From the NCBI RefSeq assembly GCF_030463535.1, contig NC_132894.1, positions 12,793,433 through 12,857,432 of the forward strand: 64,000 nucleotides of DNA, read 5' to 3'. A program made the translations under genes and the position numbers. The notes under the pieces were generated by a model that saw only the letters and a program-made list of their open reading frames with translations, ran no database searches and was not told where the DNA came from. Of the stretch, positions 1 through 12,200 are shown in pieces; within the stretch, counting starts at the first letter, position 1; every line of letters begins with the position of its first letter. Source of the DNA: Salminus brasiliensis (taxonomy: Eukaryota; Chordata; Actinopteri; Characiformes; Bryconidae).

Positions 1-79
1 ACACTATACAAATACTCAACAGGACCTCTGGATAGGGTCTACACAAATACTATGTAGAGTAGTGTTCCTAAAAACACTC

Positions 80-870
80 AATTCTTTGTAGCTTGGATTC
101 TACAACATTTTGGGGAACATTTTTTTTTTGAGATTCTGCGCCTCTGACATGATTGCATCACACAAAAATTCTCCTGTTCGACCACATCCCAATGGTGTAA
201 TCTACTGACAGTGAAGGCCACTGAAGAACACTGAACTCACAGTCTCGTTCATTAAACCAGTTTGAGATAACTTTGTGATATGGTGCGTTATCATGATGAA
301 GCTAGCTGCTAGAAGATGGGTGAATTGCGGCCGTGAAGGGATGCACACTGTCAGCAGCAATACTCAACAGGCTGTGGCATTCAAGTGATGACAGCTCAAA
401 ATAAGCCAAAGAAACATTCCCCACACATTACACCACCTCCACCATCCTGGACTGTTGCCACAAGGCAGGTTGGGTCCATGAATTCATGCTGTTCATGCCA
501 AACTGACCAGTTTTGGTTAGCCTGTGTCCACTGCAGCCTCAGCTTTCTGTTCTTGACTGACAGAAGTGGAACCAGACATGGTCTCCTGCTGTTGTAACCT
601 ATCCTCCTCAAAGTTCGCTGTGTTGTGCATTCTGAGATGCTTTTCTGCTCACCGCAATTGTGCAGTTACTGTAGCCTTACTGTAACCAGTCTGGCCATTC
701 TCCAGTGACCTTTCTCATCAACAATGTGTTTCTATCTAAAATCTATTCTAATGGTTGATGTGAACATTACCTGAAACTGCTGGCTTATATCTGTATAATC
801 ATATGCACTGCACTGCTTCCATGTGACTGGCTGATTAGATAATTGCATAAATGAGTAGCTGTATACATAT
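80..870 (-). mobile_element. decayed Tc1-like transposon (subfamily 1)
   Basis: Read on the minus strand, about 396-611 encodes a fragment of a fish Tc1-type transposase: SRRPCLVPLLSVKNRKLRL followed by the MDPTCLV-TVQDGGGGV block that normally surrounds the catalytic core. The segment carrying the first catalytic Asp (the WSDESRF region) is deleted between NWSV and WHEQHE, and no long frame remains. The flank to about 870 resembles the terminal part of the same family. This is a dead copy; the exact ends were not resolved. Confidence 0.75.
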
Positions 871-3270
871 TTTGCATTTTGCAGAGCACAATAAGAAAAA
901 CTGTGACCATTTACATTAAATATGACACTTCAGAAAAGACGCATACAGATTTGCTGGTGCTTTAGGGTATATGATATTAGGGTAAAGTTAGGAGGTATCT
1001 ATGCAATGGACCATTTTATGCTAAAAATACTCTAAGTGAGTCTGATTCCATTCAGTGGAATTCTCCTTTAATGGAAACTGTTGTTTTATGAATAGTTTAT
1101 AATTAGTATCTTATTATTCAATGTGTCAAATGGAAGCAATAGTAAGACTACCATAGCAGCAACTCCACAATTCAATCGCTTTTGTGCTGTTGTTTCAGAT
1201 TATATTATACAGTTTCTGAACAAGCAAGGGCAGGTGACACATTCAGACCAGATTTTAATCATAAACAGCTTATTATAGATATAGGAACCATATCCCTAAA
1301 CCAAACCAAAAATAAGAGATTTCTGAATCTCTGAGATACTGAATTTCAAAGTAACTTCCTATGCATTAGTATCTTACTCTTGACTAAATTCTGCACACTT
1401 CTAGTTCTATTACATTTATTTTTCCATTTATGACTGCATTCAAACATTGCATCACATATATTACAAATACAAATATTCATTTTTGCCTTCTGCATAAACG
1501 CGTCAAATAAAAGTCATGTTTAGTATCTGGTCAGAAAGTCTGCAACCCAAAGACGGTCAAAGTCAGTTTTTATATGCCTAGTTTTTTACTAGTTCTTGCT
1601 TCAGTAAGTGAAACGTTAGATCTGACTACGCAGCCAATTACAAAAACAAATTTTCATATCACCATTTTTACAGAGGAAGTGGTAGGCTTAGAATCATGAG
1701 CAGTTCCTTTTTCTCTCACCCAATCTTTCCTCATTCCATCACTATGGTGCAGGTTAGTCTTCCTCTTGATTGTCAGGACTTTTGTCCAGAAGAACTTCAG
1801 CTTTTAAAAGATGTTTTTAGCAAACTCTAAACTACTCTTTTTGTTCTCAAGCCTTACCAGGGTCTTGCATCATGTTGGAAACCCACTGAGGCCATGCTAG
1901 TGTTTTCTTTAAGACATCTATACTTGGATAGTGTTTGCTGTTGCTAAATTCATCACATACATTGTCCTTTTAGCAGCGTATCAAGCAGCTGATATTGATA
2001 CACGTAATGTTTTGGTATGGCTTCAAAGATTTCAGCCTTCTAGGCAGGAAATGGCTCTGCTGATTGACATGTGGTAGCTAATACCACATCAAAAAGCGCT
2101 GTAATCAATATGATATCAAAGCGGACAGATTCTGCACATGAACAATACATTCACCATTTCAAATTCCATGTGCAGATATACAGAGCCAGAGCATTAGAAA
2201 ATGTAGGGCTTAGGCCTAGTCCTGGATTACACAGAATTCTGAAGGCAGATTCTCCACTGAAACTGGGATCTTGTTCACACCTAGCATTAACAGGCCTCTT
2301 ACGTGATCCAATCGTTAGTAGCCAGCATAAAGTAAAAGTGTAAATGGGATAATCTGATCAACCAAACCACCTTAAGAGATGGTCACGGATGCAAGTGTCA
2401 ATGCTGCAGTGCTCTGAAAGCATTTCCAACACAGTACTGCCCATATCAACCACCTCATTGCTTCTTATATGAAAATTAGAAAGCCACTGTTCATCAGTGA
2501 ATGCCCTAAACAAGACTCCTGAACCCCAATATGCACTTCTGCTGCGCACATATAGCAACTTGCGGGCTCTTGTAATCGGATCACCCAAAGTGAACATCAA
2601 TGCCAGGTGTGAACAGGCCTAGGTTTAGTCCCTGTCTGGGTCTGGGATGCTGACCCTAACTGTTTAGTTACTTACAGGCTAAACTGTACCTGTGCACTCA
2701 TTCATTTATACACACTACTATGCAAAACTATTCAGCCTTTTTAGAAAATTATATGTAAAGCTATTTTTCTGGACACTATGAGCTTATTAAAAAGTAATAA
2801 CATTGGAATAAATACAAATAAACAATGCAGCTTGATTTGCTGTGTGTCAAAGATCTTTTTTAAAGAGGGACGACCATTATAATTACTATCCTGTACATAG
2901 TTTATATAATCCTTTATTAAAGTAAATCAAATGAGCTGCTGGGGGAACTCAACAAATCCATATAGTCAAGCAAACCGTTGATATGTTGATCTTCAAACCA
3001 ACATGTATCAATGCCAACAACACATTCCGACTGCTGTTTTAGGTTATTTGTGTTTATTGTAATGTTACATATGGCCAGTTTCCCAGACCTAGAATAAGAC
3101 AAGAATTTCCCATGTTGATTCACCACCAGCATTGAAATTTAGTCTAAGACTAGGATTACTCTCTAGTGTCCTCTCATGCTTCTAAACAGGCATGCAAATC
3201 TCAGCAATAAAAACACCAGTGTGTTCAGAACGCCACAACACATTTAACCAAGACAAAGAATTAAAATAGG
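871..3270. other. presumed zfyve9 intron DNA, no exon seen
   Basis: I searched this stretch on the minus strand for the remaining C-terminal zfyve9 exons and found none. It holds AT-rich unique-looking sequence plus a Harbinger-like fragment at 2265-2622. The last zfyve9 exon I can see ends at 3275, so this is probably an intron whose downstream exons lie left of position 1. Confidence 0.5.
2265..2622 (-). mobile_element. Harbinger-like deletion derivative with inverted ends
   Basis: The ends read as an inverted repeat: a TGTTCACACCTAGCATT-like stretch near 2272 and its approximate reverse complement near 2602-2620. On the minus strand the inside encodes LLYVRSRSAYWGS and DEQWLSNFHIR, resembling the N-terminal part of HARBI1-type transposases (W-x-NFR motif). 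It then breaks off, so this is an internally deleted copy. A lone end of the same type lies near 34725-34760. The family call is from memory of the motif. Confidence 0.5.
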
Positions 3271-3274
3271 AAAC

Positions 3275-6200
3275 CTTCAACAATGCTGGACTTGGCCAGG
3301 TATCCTGATGAGGCTTTCAAAGCTCCACTAAACACAAAAAAGCAGGAGCCTGTAACTGAAGAACATAAACAAAACACATATTTATATAAAAGTCTGATAT
3401 AAATTAGGCAGATAGCATTTGAAAACATTGGGCTGTGCTGTTAGTGACCCCTGGTGGTCACTGATGAATATAGCTTCTAAAACTATTTAGCTTTTCTAAT
3501 GTAGTGGGCTTGTGTTAAGGGCTACTTTGTGCTTTGTCCTACTGTGTATTTGCATCTGCAATGGTGTCTGGAGCTTTGGACAATGTGTGTGTGTGTGTGT
3601 GGCTGTTTTTGTACATTTCTAACCCCTGAAAACAAGGCTAAGCTACACTATCAAAACTAAAGATGCTTTTAGTAAAAACATTTCTAAAAATCATTAATAT
3701 TAATTATTACTTTTCAAGTTGAGTCAGGAATTGTCTAATTACATATAGGCACCTATGTTTACCATGGGACAGGGAAATATTACTATCATATTAAAGTATA
3801 TGGCCGTTACTAATTTCTTCTACTTTTGCATTTTTGTTGCATGTAAATCAGGGGTGGGGAAGTCAGGGCCAGAGCCCAGGTTCTTTAGCATTTTTCCTTC
3901 TCTAACATACAAATAAAACCAAGGGACAAGCTAAATCAGGTGTGTTTTAGCAGCAAAATTCTCAAACTGTGCAAAATTCCATTCCTCTAGGACTGCAGTT
4001 CCCTGCTTTTAGTCAGCTAGATTTGTTCTGTGGTGAGCAGATTGTATATTTGAAACGGTACGCCGTATGAAAAACGTGACACTAGCTGATCATTTTCACA
4101 TGTTCATTTACATTTATTTGCAAAAGTTAAATCACCTATGTGAAAAAGCAATTCCCCCCTAAACATAATAACTGGTTGTGCCACCTTTAGCAACAACTAC
4201 TGATACCAGATGCTCCCCACTCTTCTTTCCAGACCCACTCATCTTTGCAGAGCTGTCTAAAATACAGGCATACTGGATAGAGTTTGAGCATAAACTCAGT
4301 GGAGTGCAAATCTGAAACTTGACTAGGCGACTCCAGACCTCAGTTTTTAAAACTTCTAAGCCATTTAGAGGTGAACTTGCTCTTGTGCTTCAGGATGTTC
4401 TTTTGCTACATTAACCTATCAAGCCAATGAGCTTATGGTGACAGACTGATGACCAGATGCTCTTCTGCAGGATTGTCTGGTAGAGAACAGAATTCATGGT
4501 TCCATCAATGATGGCAAGTTGCCCAGGCCTTAAAACAGCAAAGAATGGAATTCTGGTAGAGTGGACTTCACCATTATTGGACTTCACTATTCTCCTTTTG
4601 GAAATTATGACTCTCACTGGGGTTTGTTAGAGCATCTGATCCTAAGGAATGGCTTTCTGCCCTTTTTCAGATTGATATACTTCAATAAGGTTCAACCTTA
4701 TTTACTTTGTATTGTTTTGATTGTGGCAGAGTGTGCTGCTTCTTGTAGCTACTTCACATTGCTGGAAAGGTAACAATGAAGTCATATTTGGATCCAACAA
4801 GTAAGTAATCAATAGTTTCTGGATGGAGTAACTGATATATTACTTTCTGGATAACTTCTTTTGTTTGTAGATCTGAGTGACACTTTGTGCTCAAATGTTT
4901 GTGGACACCCTTTCTAATGAATGCATTCAGCTACTTTAAACTGCACCCATCACTGACACATATATGCACAGATACAGCTTGTCTAGTGCCGGCAGAAAAG
5001 TATTAGCAATAGAATTGGACTCTCTGGAACAGATAAACATGAATCTATTAGTACCATGCCTAATGCCAGGCGTGGGCTAGAAGGGTATTAAGTCCCCCAG
5101 AATTGTGTTCTCTGGAATGATGATGCTCAATACAGTACTTTTGGAATGAGCAGGGGGGTGAGGTGGGGTGATGATCCAATCCAATATCCGGACCTCACCG
5201 CAACGCTCCAAAATTTAGTAAAAAACCTTACCTGAACAGTAGAGGCAGTTACTCTAAATAAACTGCAGGATTAACTCTTTTATTAATACTTTTAATTTCA
5301 GAAGAAACTATTCATGAGCAGGTGTCCCAATACTTTTGTCCATATTGTGTATGCCAAATCTGAAAAAATCATGTACTTACTTACTGAAATGCAGTGTGCG
5401 CAAATCTGTGTGTGTGTGTGTGTTTGTGCGTGGCTGGCTGAAGATCTAAGGCTGAGAGTATGTGTTTATATCAGTGAGTGTTTGTATTTACGCCGCTGTC
5501 TGGAGCTTTGGGCTGTATGCGTGTGCTCACCTCTGCGTGGCTGGCTGTGGATACTGATTGCCTGTGTCTGGTACTGTCCATCTGCAGTCTGCACACAGAT
5601 GAGGTGGGAGTCGGCGCGCTCGTTAAAGCAAGCTCCCATAGCCAGCACTCTCTCGTTCGACTTATTCAGCGCCTTCAGCAGCTGAGTGAGCAACGAGAGA
5701 AGACACATGACCTGATTTAATGACTCCCCATCACAGCTGCGGTGTGAAGCTGCAAGTAGTACTGCAGTAGAGGATGTTCTGGGATAGTACTTTACTCCGA
5801 GTGAATCCAGTCAGGGATATCAGATTACATTCATTCCTAGAAAGCACTTCTCACTGACGACAATAAAAACGTGGTGTGATTTTATATTATTTTCTTCTCA
5901 TTCGTAGTTAATTGAAACTGCTATAAGGAAACATTAATGTTTGGTGTACAGCCTTGGTTTAACATGCATGTGGATATCTATTTATGGAATGCTGTACCTA
6001 TATTAAATAGTATTGCAAAATAAAAAAGAATCTTAAAGCATCATTATGTAGCACTTTTACCTTAAAATTGCTTAACAATCATTCTGATGCTCCACTGACT
6101 ATAACAGGGAGAATGGCGTCTCTGTCACTGCCACTCTGGGCCTGAAAGCCGCTTCTGCACTATATAGCTTTGGTGGAGCTGCACAAAACCTCTCACGAGA

Positions 6201-9200
6201 ATTGCGTAACTCAAGTCATATTTGTGTAAAATCCTATAATATTACTGTACTGCAATCCTGTATCTCTCAGCTTGTCAACAATGTTTACAGCTGTCCACAA
6301 GGTGGGGCTCATAGCGCAATTCATATTTAATGATTAAAAGTGTATTACTGTCCTTACCTGTAGGAGGAGCCTAATTCATAATGCTGCTTTAAGTTTAAAT
6401 TACAACTAAGCAGTTTCAGAGAGCTTGTTTAACGCTTCCTGTGATGGTGTGCCTAGGTGGGTCACGATACCTCAGCATGGCGTGTTTTAGGGATTGTGAT
6501 GCACGTGCTCCGCGCCTCCAAATCAACCATCAGGCCCGTAACTACAGGCAACGTGTAACGGTAGAAACGGAAGTCCTGAGAATAAAAACAGACTTCAGAA
6601 TATTCATAATCACTCAATATAGGAAGGCATAGCAACGAGGTTGGGTCTTACCACCAGAAGCCTCATAATGCTGTTGTTAATCTGCCCGAAGAGTGGCTCT
6701 CTGAAGCGTACACTGAAGAGAGGACAAGGATAGACTGCAGGAGAGAAGAGCGAGACACAAACACCACCCAAATATTTATTAGTATAGTGTTATACATGAT
6801 TTAAAAAATGAATTATTTAATATGTCCCCACTGATGTCTGTATTTGGTTCTATATATCATTTTCCAACCTTTTAAATTATCAGGCCTTTTATTACATTGC
6901 CTTTGAGGCTGATATAAACAACCTCTGTTCTGACTGTCTGTCCTGTGCTGTGCCTCATTCAAGGGCTAAAATATACAGAAAACACTGTTAAATGCAGTCT
7001 ATCTGCAGCCACATCTTCTGGATGTCTGGTTCATTTAGAAGGCTTTAAAATGATAAATCTGCCCCCGACAGCCAAGGATAGCACAAAATTAAATCACATG
7101 TCCCCCCTCAGACTCATCTTCTTTCTCAATGACTCTGGTATTAACAGTCTATTCTAGCAATATTCCTTATGACTTTAACATAAACAGGCAGAGCTAAACT
7201 ACTGTAGGCTAAATAGACATATAAATAGTCATATGGAAATGTATTCATAGATGTGAATATGTTCATAGGTGAATATATATTCTTACAGCGATACTCAGCG
7301 CCCAAGCGCAGCATAAGGCGCAGTGGGAAGGCTCTGGCCCAGGGGCTCTCAGCCCGGAGGATCAGCAGGCCGAACAGGAAGGGCTGGGGGGGTAGTGGCA
7401 ATCCATCCAGGGACTGGAAAGTTGGGCGCACGTAAAGGAAGCCAGCATGTTCCTTACTGCCCAGGAACCCTCGTGTTGCCAAAGAGTGGCTCAGGTGATT
7501 CAAGAGCTTTCCTGCTGTAAAGTTTCAACCGAGAATGAATATGAGCAGAAGGCAGACTGGAACACTTATTGGACATATAGTCCTGAAAGGACCCTAAGAT
7601 TCAGAAGCAACAAAAGGTTACCAGTCTGGGCATCCCAGTAGATCTGAATGAAGTGGCTGAAAATATCTGTGGGGAATCGCTTCTCTTCAGGCAAACACTG
7701 CAACAGAACGACCACTTCTGGCTGACCCACAGCATGCATCCCTTTAGACATCACACACCAGCACCTCCTGTTCACGTCTGCAGAAGCACCCACACATGTA
7801 TGGGTTTTGTACTTTGTTACAATACATTCCTAGCTGGGTAATTCACACAAAGCTTGACAAATACAAGGACCAACTTATGTTGATTATCTTAACATTGCTG
7901 CCAAACTGAACACTGAAGAAAAGAAGGGGTGCGCATTATATATAACACATATCACAACATTCAATTATTCATGGAAGGAAAATAATCCAAACTATGACTA
8001 CAATGATTTTTGTTCAAAGTTTCTCATACTGTGCTGTCCAGTTAAAAAGGATTAATTACGCCCTAATGAAACATGCAGTTGGTGAAGTACTGGAATCTAC
8101 AATATGCATATTGTAGCATAATTTACAACAATAAATATGCAAATACGTTTTATTTCCACTAGTAATATTTATACCACTTAAGAAAGTTAGATGTGTGGAA
8201 AATGGGTCAGCAGTGACTGCATTTGGGCATGCCAAAGGCCATAGTGTGAAGGACGTAGCTAACTTTGCAGGTGTATGGAAGCGTATAGTCATACAGGTCT
8301 ACCAGCAGTGGCAAAAATCCTAGTCTACAGGAAATCCTTTGTAAGAACTGTGGCTAAAAGACAAAACTGACAGGCAAGGGGCACTGGCGGGTTTCATAAC
8401 TTGTGATGGAAAATCACATAACTTTCTAGAAGTCCTTCAAAACCAATTTCTAAAAAAACAAAAACATTAGAATGAAATAACTGCACAACGAACAGTAATT
8501 TTTCCCAAAAAAACAAAAAAAAACAAAAGCAGGAATGAGTAACAGAGTAATGAAAAACAGATATGTGGACATAATTCATTGATCTTTCTGCAACCTGCCA
8601 TAAAGCTCCCATTGATCTACTAAATTAAACATCTGTGCACACGATCTTATGACACCCAAATATTTATGGAAATGGTTGGAGGCTGTATTGTGAGAATGAC
8701 CCACCAAGAGCTAAATGATATGGGAACAAATGACTCTAATGTTCAGTTATATGCCATGACATATCAATACATGTGACAATAACTAAACAAAGAAAATACC
8801 ATAAACTGGTGCTGTAGCACTCATACGGGCAACACCTCTTTGTTCCTCTTATTTTGTTGTTGACACCCATTTTCATTTCATGTTGTCCAATTCAAAATGT
8901 CAAACTGATTGGAGCTACCCAAAGACTCAGTAATAGGGCTTGCTCTGATTGGCTGCAGGCAGTGAAATACTCTGTAGCTTATCTAAGTAAAGCCATTTGG
9001 TGTTTGCATTCTTTTCCAATACGCATTCCTTTTCAAAATAATGCAGAAATGTCAACAGCTCTGTTCTGCCCAGTCCACATATCTAATCCTCATAATCAGG
9101 CCATGAGTAGTCGAGGGAGACATTAGCAGACATACAGCTGACGATCTTCACCATGGCCAGAAGGTTAGCGTTGAGGACAAACACCAGCGGCTCTGTCTGA

Positions 9201-12200
9201 CCTTGCTCCAGTTCCTCCAGCAGTGAAGACTCTGTTCGCTTCTCCTCCACCGTGTAATCTGCACAGCACAAAAACATCTCGCTGAGATCGACACCTTCTA
9301 AAACAATGGTTACACAGAAATCAGACCTTGCTGAGGAATTGCAAGCGTCAACAATATGTCTGAATACGCAAGTTAGAGACTTGGAGGAAGACGATGTATT
9401 CCAAAACTTTAAATCAAATTTTAGGAAAACTGTTATAGTATAAAGAACACCACCATATGTGCAAACTGTGAGTAAAAGAAAAGCTGACTATTTATGCAAT
9501 CAGTGAGAACAGTGAGATCTGAAGACACTGTACAACACTGCTATCTTGCGGTCCGAGTAAACTGTTCATTAAAAAAAAATCAATCAATACTGTGTTTTTG
9601 AGAATTGATACAGTATTGCAAAACTTGATATTGTGAAACTCTTATTTATTGATATCGCCTAATTTGAATGGTAGCAAATTTTTCGAAGGCCATTTCTTCC
9701 ATGAAAATACTTTCATTCTAAATCTGGTGACTTCACTGGCAATTACAGATTGCACAAAATCTGGCAGTTGCTTGAGCCATGTTGTGCCAATTCAAAATGT
9801 TAGATCAACAGAACACACAAACAGGATGCAAATTAAACACGGGAAGGACTATACCAAACAAAAGACGTCTACCAATATTTCACAATATTAATCAGGATCA
9901 AACCTGCCTCCAAAGATCGTAAACCTGTCGCCTGCAATGCTTCAGTCCAAACTAAACAAAACAGAAGGTACAATTTCCAGTTTTAGACAAGCCTCTGGGA
10001 ATTATCTGGTGTATCCCTGCAGACCCAGTAATATTTTTATACTATCACAGTATCAAAATCCACACTTTATTCAGGGTGCTGTATTGCTTGTAGCCTTAAC
10101 CTGCACACATCTCTGTCTCTCAGGGAAAAATAGTGGAAAGGATCAGTGATTCGTGCTCCTGATAAAGTGTTCCTATAGCCCACAACAGTACACCTCATGC
10201 TGTTAATGAGCGAACCAGCTACTGCTCTAACCAAAACAAAGCAGCCTGCTTGTGTTCTTTGTTTTTTGTTAAAAAAAAAAAAAAAACAATTAAAAAACAG
10301 GAGTGCTTTGTCCTTCCAGCAGCATCTCAAACTACAGAGGGTGAGAAGAGGATGAACCAAAATATGAGGGGAACACATAAAAAATTGTGAAGAAAATAAG
10401 ATCTATGTTTTTTACACCATGTATTTACAAAATCTTATTAGAATTTGTTTGATTTGCAAAACAATCAGCGGTGAAAAAAATTGAAAATGTATGTACTGAC
10501 TTATAGTTTAAGAACGTAAAAAAGTATCGGGACATCTGCTAATTAATGGTTTCTTCCAAAATAAAGTTTAGAAAAAGGGGTCCTGCTTTTGTTTGCATAA
10601 TTGTCTACTGTCCAGGGAAGGTTTTCTACTAGATTTTGGAGCGTTGCTGTGAGGATCTGATTGCATTCAGCGAAAAGAGCATTAGTGAGGTCAGGATGTT
10701 CAACCTCATCCCCAACTACCCAACTCATTCCAAACGTATTTGGATGGAGCACCAACATTCCACAGTAGTGGGCTTTATACCCCTCTAGCCCATGCCTGGC
10801 ATATACATTTAGAGAGTCCAATTCTATCAGCTATACTTCTCTACAGGGACTAGATAAGCAGTGTCAGCAATGGGTGCGACTTAAAGTAGCTGAATGCATT
10901 CATTAATAGTTGGAGAAATCCACAAACATATAGTACATATATGAACATATGGTGTAAAACTTTTTTTTTGCCAAGTGGTAGTAGGAGAACTAAATGGTCA
11001 GACTCTGATGTAAACCTGACTGAAGCCAAATTTAGCTTTCAATTTTCAATTCAAGTGAGAATACTTTCATACCTCCTTTAACCCCTGTAGATGTGAGGAT
11101 GGGAGGAAGTCCTTTGTGTGGTAAGGGTTTAGCTGAGCTTCCTTTGGGGCTGTTAACTACCTCCTCCCTTTCCAAGCAAGGTGAGTTTGGCAACTCCTAC
11201 AGTGAAGAGAAGCACATGTTTCATTCATTCAGCTTTTCAGCTCAGAACTGCACAGACAAAAAAGCACACTTTTTGAATGTACATTTTTCTTACTCAAAAG
11301 ATAACTATTCTATAGCTCTATACTATAAAACATTCCAAGCTGAACTGATCTATATTTTCCAAGCAGTGTGGACCTTTTTCAGGAGCAATATTTCCTAGAC
11401 AGCATTGAAAACCCTTGAAAGCTTGCTGGTACTTAAATATTGTATACTTGTTGCAATCAGTCAGAATAGCCATAGTTAAGAAAAACAAAAATGTATATAT
11501 TTGCAGCACAGAAGTGAAAGCAACTTGATTTTTGAGTGTTGATGGCAAAATGTAATATTTCAAGGACAGAGTCCTAGTGGGTGCTGGTGTGTTGCTATGA
11601 TAGGTAGCTGCTATGGAGGTTGCAATGGTGTTGCTAAGGTGTTTCTAAGTGGTTCCTAGGGTAGTTGTTATGGCAGTTTCTACAGTATTTCTACATTTCT
11701 ACATTGTAGTTGCTACAATGTGTTTGCTTAGGTGTTTGCCAAATGGTTGCTACCTGTGGTTGGTTGGGAGTTACTAGAGTGTCTAAATTATTGTGAAATT
11801 CATTCCTATGGGGAAAAATCTATAAACTAGCTGTTGCTACATGGAAACGGTAAGTTTGATTACAATCAGTATAACTATTTATACATATAGCCTATATAAA
11901 ATTTCATTTATATGAACGCCTGTGTTTTTATTTATTCTCATTTTTGAATATGGAGTATTTCACATTTGGTAAGCATATTTGAAAAAAAGTAATGAGAGTT
12001 CACTATTGAAACATCAATAGTGTAAATTCATTAAATATTTTATTCTATATTTAAATAAACGGAAATTGGAAATGTTTTATGAGACATTCATCAGTATCAG
12101 TTTTATCAATGTTTTTATTGTATTGTATTTTGTTTCCATAATGTTAGTTATGGGAAGGCTGTGATGCAAACCATTACTATGTCACATTGTTTTAGAACAT

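Noticed and set aside
5314-5685. 123-codon plus-strand frame
   Set aside because: Antisense to the zfyve9 exon at 5531-5681 and overlapping the MITE end and a TG tract.
10543-10821. 92-codon minus-strand frame
   Set aside because: Lies wholly within a MITE family A copy; the frame is broken in other copies.
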